Assembly: GCA_900642245.1 (NCBI GenBank)
Contig: CAAAJI010000021.1
Location: forward strand, 208,038 to 272,037
Length of the DNA stretch: 64,000 nt
Source: Fragilaria radians
Lineage: Eukaryota; Bacillariophyta; Fragilariophyceae; Fragilariales; Fragilariaceae
Direction of reading: 5' to 3'
The translations under genes and the position numbers were made by a program. The notes beneath the pieces were generated by a model. The model made no database searches, was not told the DNA's origin, and saw only the letters and a list, made by a program, of their open reading frames with translations. Below are positions 57,892 through 64,000 of this stretch, piece after piece. Numbering within the stretch: the stretch's first letter is position 1; each line of letters opens with the position of its first letter.

Positions 57892-59889
57892 GCTGATGCA
57901 GGATAATCGAACAGTTTTCCTTTGACTTTTACGAAATCGAAGAATTACGAAGCAAGGATCATTGAATAATGCCAATCGACAGTAGCGATTTACATCGTGT
58001 TAAAGTTGTAGAAATTATATCTTGGATCGCGAACACAATCGTTTGTTCAATCTAAAACTTAATGCAGGATTTATTTCGATCTTTCTCGTATAGCAATTTA
58101 TGGATTGATTTCAATTGACTTTTCCCTTCAGTGTCTGAAGTCTACCTCTGATTGTGAGGGGCTCATATGCTCTACACTTATAAATGACACCACATGGATC
58201 CAAGCACAAGAGACAATAAACATCCAATGTCATGTAACAACCCTCGTAAAGGATAAGAAACAGGTTCAAATAGTAATGACAGCAATTTCATTCCAACAAA
58301 GGAACTTAAATCGTCATTGAAATCATGAGTAGTCCACTCAAGATGTATCAAATTGTGCATGTTGATAAAATATAGTGATATTCCTTTGTTAGAGGTAATC
58401 CAGCCGATGCACATGGCTTTATAATTTGTTCATTTTAATGTTATGATGACCACAAGAGAACTTTGCTCATGTTTTGACAAACTTTATACTTATTGTGAAA
58501 TAGTAATTGTGAACTGGAAATTTCCTCCAATCACAGGTTTACCGTTCAGTAATGTCGTGAAAATTGCACCTATACTAGCAACAAAATCGGTAACGCCACG
58601 GACATCGGAAATGAGCGAGCTTTATAGATTCACAATGTCATTTCATTTGTACCTATTGGGTAAGATTGTTCATTGGGTTTAGTATCCAAGATAGATTAAG
58701 AGATCTTGTGAAATTCCACATAAGTTGGTAGGCTTAAATGGGATCAAAAGATTCAAATTTTATGCCCAAGCTTTACTAGATAGAACATGTTTAAAAAATA
58801 ATGCTTGGTTTGTGGCATCAATTGGACTAAATTTTCTGCAACGGGTCTCATGGGGAATACACAAGAAATTTCTTATTTGTTTATATCCTCATAACGTGAA
58901 GCTGTTCTGTATTCAAATTCATTTTCAAGTTTCCCATTGTTCAATATTGAAATGTAATGGTTCTAATACACTTAGCTACGTAAAGTTTATCATGCCTTAA
59001 AATTGTGAGCTTTAATTTTTTTCCAAACTAAAATCTATTCTTGCCGATAACATCCTACTAATCTTCGGAAAGGAGATGAAGAGTCATTCAATCTTTACTC
59101 TCTAGTACCAGGATGTCGTTAAATTTCATTTCAACCCACTAGTCACAAATTATTTGGTAAAACGTTTCAAATTTCATTTGTGTAATCATTCATGTTTATC
59201 GTCGTTATTATCAGAAGTAATCCTCTGCAACTTTTCCTATGATTTGATTGTAAGGGTATTGGGAAGAAGCATAATGCTTGCCAATTTACAAATCTATATA
59301 CCTAAAGTTTATGAATAATATGATAACTGTGCTCAAAGGTGGGAGTAAAAAATGTAATCTCATGATTTAGTTGCCATTACTTCCTTGATTGATTCTATTT
59401 TTGAATTCTCTTTACATTTGGAATATGACTTATATGAATTTTCCACTTTGATGTGTGAAAAGTGGTCTATGTAATGAAAAGGGCTTTCATGCGCAACGTA
59501 GTTCACTTTATGTGTGTGAAGTAGCAATATCGATAGTTGGCAATCAAATTCTGCTCTATGTTGAGAGGATAGAACAATTAATCGTGATTTTAAGTTAGGT
59601 ATAAATACTTTTTGAATATCTTTATTCACCAAATAGAATAGTCTTTTGCTGAATTCCTGTTGGCAACGATATATGCCATCCCTTTATGATATGTAGGGTT
59701 GAGGGTAAGTGATTGTGGAGTCCCCGCAAAGAGAACTCAGTACTAACTTTCGAAGTATGAAGTCTTACACGACATGATTTGAGTACGGTGCACTTTTTCT
59801 TGGTACTGCATTGAGTCGTATTCCTCACCAAAGACACTCTTTACATTACAGGACTTGCTTCATCGCAATCTCACACGCTTAAGGGAACA
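57892..59889. other. 2-kb intergenic region, possible old repeat
   Basis: No supported gene. Short plus-strand frames at 58105-58320 (CLKSTSDCEGLICS) and 58443-58682 (VTPRTSEMSELYRF) faintly recall retrotransposon RNase H sequence, but not enough to call. The right end is the promoter region of the phosphatase gene. Confidence 0.4.
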
Positions 59890-61515
59890 ATGAATCTTCA
59901 CCTCTCTATCAATATTCTCCTAGTAATTATAGCGGCTCCCGTGATTGTTGCAACACCTGCACAGGTACGAAACTGCGATGGGTCTGTGCGTCATGTTCAT
60001 TTAGCCGTAGGTCCCGATCCAAGTACGTCCATGACAGTTTCATTTTCCTCCATTCCTGCAGAATGGGATATAGAAGTTCACGGAGCAGTATTAATAGGAA
60101 CAGACCCCAATCATATGGATCAGTTAATTCTTGAAGAGGAAGATCCATTTTTCTACACATCGATTCAACCTCGAGGGAAGAATTATTCAAGTCCGTATCA
60201 GCATCATATAACTATTATGGACTTAAGTCCTCGCACGACCTACTTCTATATGTGTTTAACACGCAATACGATCCGTGAACTTCTTGATTTGCAAGAAGAT
60301 CTTGATATACTTCGCATGGACAAGGAGGGCATTGCGAAACGTGTGGACGTTGCACAACAAAATTCACTTTCGGAAAGTATGCAACCAAAACGACGTCATC
60401 TAATGACTCGTCTTGCTGAGGAGCAGTCCCTCTTGAGGCGGCGTCTTTCACTCCCACCCTACGACTCAACGCAATGCGCTTGTCCTGATCCATACAAAAT
60501 TCGGAAATTCTCGACACCTGGTCTTCCTGGACATTCACTCCCAAAGATTGCAATTCTTGGTGACATTGGACAGTTTCCTCATTCCGAAGCAACTCTAGAT
60601 CATCTCCGAGTCAATCACGCCGATATTGACTTAATCACTCTAGCTGGAGACTTAGCCTATCCTGATTTAGATCATAGACGATGGGATACATTTATGGACT
60701 TTTTTGATGATTACCCATTGATTGAATACGTACCGATGCATATTACTCCCGGAAATCATGATATTGATAAGCCTCTACAAGGAAACCAAATATTTGCTTC
60801 CTATGAGGCTCGCTTTCGTATGCCTCGTATACAACCAGCTGAGCTTGGAACTTATGACGACCCAGTGGGTCAAATAAATATGGATCGACCACCCTATCCC
60901 TTGGAATATCAATTTGGCAATGCATATTATGCATTTCAATACGGTAAGACGCATCAGATTTTTATCAGCAGCTATTCTGCTATGGAGCCAGGATCTAAGC
61001 AATATGAATGGTTGGTGGAAGAATTAATGAGTGTGAATAGAAAGGAAACGCCATGGTTAATCGTGACCTATCATGTCCCAGTTTACAATACATTTCGAGA
61101 ACATCAACAAGACTATCAGCGATTCAAGACACAGCAATACATTGAGCCGCTGTTGGTTGAGTATAAGGTTAATCTTGTTTTCAATGGACACATTCATGCT
61201 TATCTTCGTACAAAACCAGTTGCGTTCGGGAATCTCACGAAAACAGGACCGATTCACATTGTTATGGGAGCCGGAGGACGTAATGCGAAGGCTGACTTTT
61301 TAAGCGAAGAACCAGAAGAGTGGGTCGCAGTACGTGATGCCACAACCTATGGGTATGGATTATTGGAGATTTGCAATAAAACTCATGCACGATGGGATTG
61401 GATACATACTGGTCAAGAGTCGGATCACAATGTTGTCTTTAAAAAGGATATATCTCTTCCACCTGGTGGGATGGACCATACTTACTTTGAAAATCAATAC
61501 TTCTTGGAGGAATGA
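59890..61515 (+). CDS. Secreted purple acid phosphatase-like metallophosphoesterase
   Basis: This 541-residue protein has a clear signal peptide (1-22, LSINILLVIIAAPVIVA). The N-terminal domain (about 30-125) resembles the fibronectin-like domain of purple acid phosphatases (HVHLAVGPDPSTSMTVSFSS, then HHITIMDLSPRTTYFYMC). The five metal-binding motifs follow in order: GDIG (about 224), GDLAYPD (about 254), GNHD (about 288), TYHVPVYN (about 393) and GHIHAY (about 433). These coordinate a binuclear metal centre that hydrolyses phosphate monoesters. Signal peptide and family imply a secreted or vacuolar enzyme, plausibly for organic-phosphate scavenging. An unusual helical, charged insert (about 124-200, LLDLQEDLDILRMDKEG then RRHLMTRLAEEQSLLRRRL) lies between the two domains. 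The ATG at 59890 fits the signal peptide. No intron is needed. Confidence 0.88.
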   Translation: MNLHLSINILLVIIAAPVIVATPAQVRNCDGSVRHVHLAVGPDPSTSMTVSFSSIPAEWDIEVHGAVLIGTDPNHMDQLILEEEDPFFYTSIQPRGKNYSSPYQHHITIMDLSPRTTYFYMCLTRNTIRELLDLQEDLDILRMDKEGIAKRVDVAQQNSLSESMQPKRRHLMTRLAEEQSLLRRRLSLPPYDSTQCACPDPYKIRKFSTPGLPGHSLPKIAILGDIGQFPHSEATLDHLRVNHADIDLITLAGDLAYPDLDHRRWDTFMDFFDDYPLIEYVPMHITPGNHDIDKPLQGNQIFASYEARFRMPRIQPAELGTYDDPVGQINMDRPPYPLEYQFGNAYYAFQYGKTHQIFISSYSAMEPGSKQYEWLVEELMSVNRKETPWLIVTYHVPVYNTFREHQQDYQRFKTQQYIEPLLVEYKVNLVFNGHIHAYLRTKPVAFGNLTKTGPIHIVMGAGGRNAKADFLSEEPEEWVAVRDATTYGYGLLEICNKTHARWDWIHTGQESDHNVVFKKDISLPPGGMDHTYFENQYFLEE

Positions 61516-64000
61516 GAAGTTTTCTGATGATGTTGTCCAACTGAATTCCTTTAGCATCCTCGAATCGATCGAACACATATTTTTCCCCCTGTCTCAAACT
61601 TCAGCTTGTGAGATATACCTGTATCGACCACTACAATACCCGTATTTGTTGGTCATTAAGGTAGCTCAAAATTCAAAAAGATAATAGATATAAATATTCA
61701 ATAGGATGACACAAATTTTAAATTCCTTTCAAGATTGTTCATTAACCAATTTTGTTTTAATTGCATTGCCTTGTCCATGAGCTAATTTGTTTTCTATGTT
61801 CTTCATTGAGATTTGTATCTGTTGTATGCGCCCAATAATGGGATACAATTGTTATTCATGTGGTTATTTTGTAACTGTAGCGAAGTGATTTCGAAACAAT
61901 ATCTGACCGTTTCAACCATATATCTGCTCTTTTCTCATTCAACTTGTAATTCTCAACTTTGCCGACACCACTCACAGATCCTTCAAATTCAACATTCAAG
62001 GCATTGCAATAATACGAGATTGGTTTTTTGGCAATTTTCAAGCAATGGAAATGAGTATGAGTAATGAATTGTAGTGCAAGAAGGTTGTAGATTAAACCTA
62101 TTTGTTTGACAATATCATTGCTTGCTCACATTTAGGAGATTGACGTTTCAATATCAAATAGAAATCCACTTCAAAGAATTCAATCCATATAATCAAGACC
62201 ATTAAGAGCCCCAACATTTGGCTTCACCGAAACTTTCACCAGTCCTTGAACTATTTCTGAAAATAAAGTAATACTCCAGGAATCTAGATTTCACCATGCT
62301 AATCATTATTCACCCTTCATTTTTTCACTAGTACATGCCTTGCATTTATGGAAAAAAAATTCTCGGCAACTTGACTTCCATCGTTTTCTGAATCAATTTT
62401 TGCATTTATTGCCCCCAAAATCACATAAATTGTGCAACAAATTCAAATCTGATTTATGATTTCTCTAGACCCTCCTTTATTCAATAAATACTAATGCTGA
62501 ATGACTAATCCTTATAATTATTGAAATGGCCGGAACATAATCATGCTTTTCTGTAAGGTTCTCGTGGAAGAATTATTCCCCAAACAATTTAAATCTTGGT
62601 TTCCGTAACGACATATTTTTCTTTGAAAGTTTAAATTTGTTTTCAGCATTTTTACTAATGAAGGGTCAAAGATAGGGCCAAATATCTACTATAGCTTCAT
62701 GTTAGTAACGTAGCATCATAGATCATTAGACATTGTCCAAAGTCAAATTCTTGTGCTTTGTAAGTAAAGATCTTTTCATGCTTGATAAAAAGATTTTTTC
62801 GTGTCCGTCCAAATTAAGTTATTTCACTTTTCTCACTGCGGACATTCGAATCTTTTCCAGTAAAAAGCCAGGAGATTTAAACAGATTTTCTGAATCCTTA
62901 GAACGATTTCCTATTCTTTGATGACATGGTGACAAAACGATATACGTTAGAAAGTATTCTTTCTTCCATAGCATACATACACTAATAAGCTCCAAACGCC
63001 TGTAGAGACTTTAAATTGTGACTAAACATAGGCTGCCGCCTATAGGAATGCTATCAAAATTTTAAGGATCTGCTTAGATTATTGAACATAGCATTAGATG
63101 GTTCACCACTTTCGTGGATGAAAGTTTTGTATTATCCTGGATACAAGTAATCTTGCAAGAGGCTATTAGTAGTATCCGAGAAACGGCAGAAGTCCGAGAA
63201 ATAGTGTATTGCTTATATTAACAGCAAAAAAATGTATGTGATGTTTGTCCTAGCCACTGGCTAATAAGAAATTTAATTATCTTGCAAAAACATTTGGGAG
63301 TTTGATGAATTCCATTAATTTAAGCTTAGTTTAGTAAGTCAGGAATGTGGCTTACAGATTTGTTTAGTACCTGTATTCTAACCATTCAGAAACGCAGAAT
63401 GGAATGTGCTTGATACATTATGGGAGTCATGTATTTATTCTTCCGGTATTATAGCTATCCTCGGATGACGTGGTAACTAACGCTCATTGGAACAGTATTG
63501 AAGTAGACAATTGGCTACGCGGTAAAGAAATCACAAATCAAGGATTTTCTAGGTGTAGAGAGATTGTTCAGGATTTCCTGTGCAGCAAGACACTTTCATT
63601 CTTGATGAAAAGCATTTAATCATGAGATATTTTAGATCGATACGACGACGGGTGAGTATTCCCTCGGGAGGATAGACGCATGATTTGAAGATAATCTTCA
63701 AAACCACATATGTCTAGTTGCGGCGAAAGAAGTAAAAATATTCAAAGGAGATTATACTGGATACAGTCACAAAGAAATGTTTTGTATTTGCTTAAAGATA
63801 TTGAGTTCATAAATTTCTCTCTCTCTAATTAAAGATTGAATTTTACTCTTTTTGATTACCAGCTACAAAATACAGCAATATTCATCAGTCATTTGTATCA
63901 ACGTCCCTAAATGCGATTGTATGATTTATCATAATGGACATTTCAAATCAGTGATAGTTTAAAGGATACAGTTAGTTTTAAGAAAATTTGTTGAAAGTTT
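61516..64000. other. Intergenic region to window end
   Basis: No supported gene. Short frames (61813-62064, 62733-62921) have no recognisable domains and lie in AT-rich DNA. No tRNA, transposon terminus or other RNA gene was seen. Confidence 0.45.

Noticed and set aside
58105..58682. Copia RNase H relic downstream of the ASCC3 gene
   Set aside because: Only short resemblances (CLKSTSDCEGLI, VTPRTSEM) and no ordered set of motifs, so not enough to call.
1..64000. CRISPR arrays, bacterial defence systems or operons
   Set aside because: The window is eukaryotic, with introns and dispersed genes. No regularly spaced repeats were found.
1..64000. tRNA or other structural RNA genes
   Set aside because: A visual scan for the T-arm motif GGTTCRANNCC with matching acceptor arms found no convincing candidate. 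A tRNAscan-SE or Infernal run would be decisive.

Overview
This is nuclear DNA of a photosynthetic eukaryote, most probably a marine diatom (stramenopile), although the species cannot be named from the sequence. Four points support this. The genes are separate eukaryotic transcription units with a few short GT-AG introns (57-103 nt where the junctions are clear). One protein carries an ER signal, a transit region and a thylakoid transfer segment, as expected for a complex plastid. The ankyrin/coiled-coil proteins and the hAT, Ty1/copia and Ty3/gypsy relics are of kinds common in stramenopiles. The intergenic DNA is AT-rich with occasional long G/C homopolymers. There is one assembly gap (885 N, 49740-50624).

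Layout. 1-4040: no firm gene, then a 2.1-kb hAT-like DNA transposon with perfect 20-bp terminal inverted repeats, inserted in a poly-C tract and holding a broken transposase. 4294-5420: ankyrin-repeat protein. 5421-9109: long gene-poor stretch. 9110-9799: predicted thylakoid-lumen protein with a C-terminal WW-like motif. 11640-18573: a very large PHD-finger chromatin-type gene that appears as two reading frames, probably joined by an intron. 19803-20726: coiled-coil protein. 21876-23744 (minus): type II membrane glycosyltransferase-like protein. 24824-28007: DENN protein fused to an ENTH/ANTH-like domain. 28178-28783 (minus): unrecognised open frame. 29719-30240 (minus): Ty3/gypsy pol relic. 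31798-32532: coiled-coil protein resembling the monopolin subunit Csm1/Pcs1. 35639-39849 (minus): MYBBP1A/Pol5-family nucleolar protein. 41816-43312: glutathione synthetase. 44284-45288 (minus): ankyrin/coiled-coil protein. 46804-47448: FAM173/ATPSCKMT-type lysine methyltransferase. 49128-51290: decayed Ty1/copia pol interrupted by LTR-like DNA and the gap. 51526-57891: ASCC3/Slh1-type tandem-cassette helicase. 59890-61515: secreted purple acid phosphatase-like enzyme. The remainder to 64000 has no supported gene.

The genes do not form one pathway. They are dispersed housekeeping, chromatin, trafficking and chromosome-segregation genes separated by 1-4 kb of AT-rich DNA and old transposons. 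No CRISPR array, tRNA, rRNA or operon-like defence cluster was seen. The most unusual items are a PHD finger apparently split by a PDZ-like domain, the DENN-ENTH fusion, a WW-like motif in a predicted thylakoid-lumen protein, a candidate Csm1 homologue with a KEN box, and the hAT element lodged in a C-tract.
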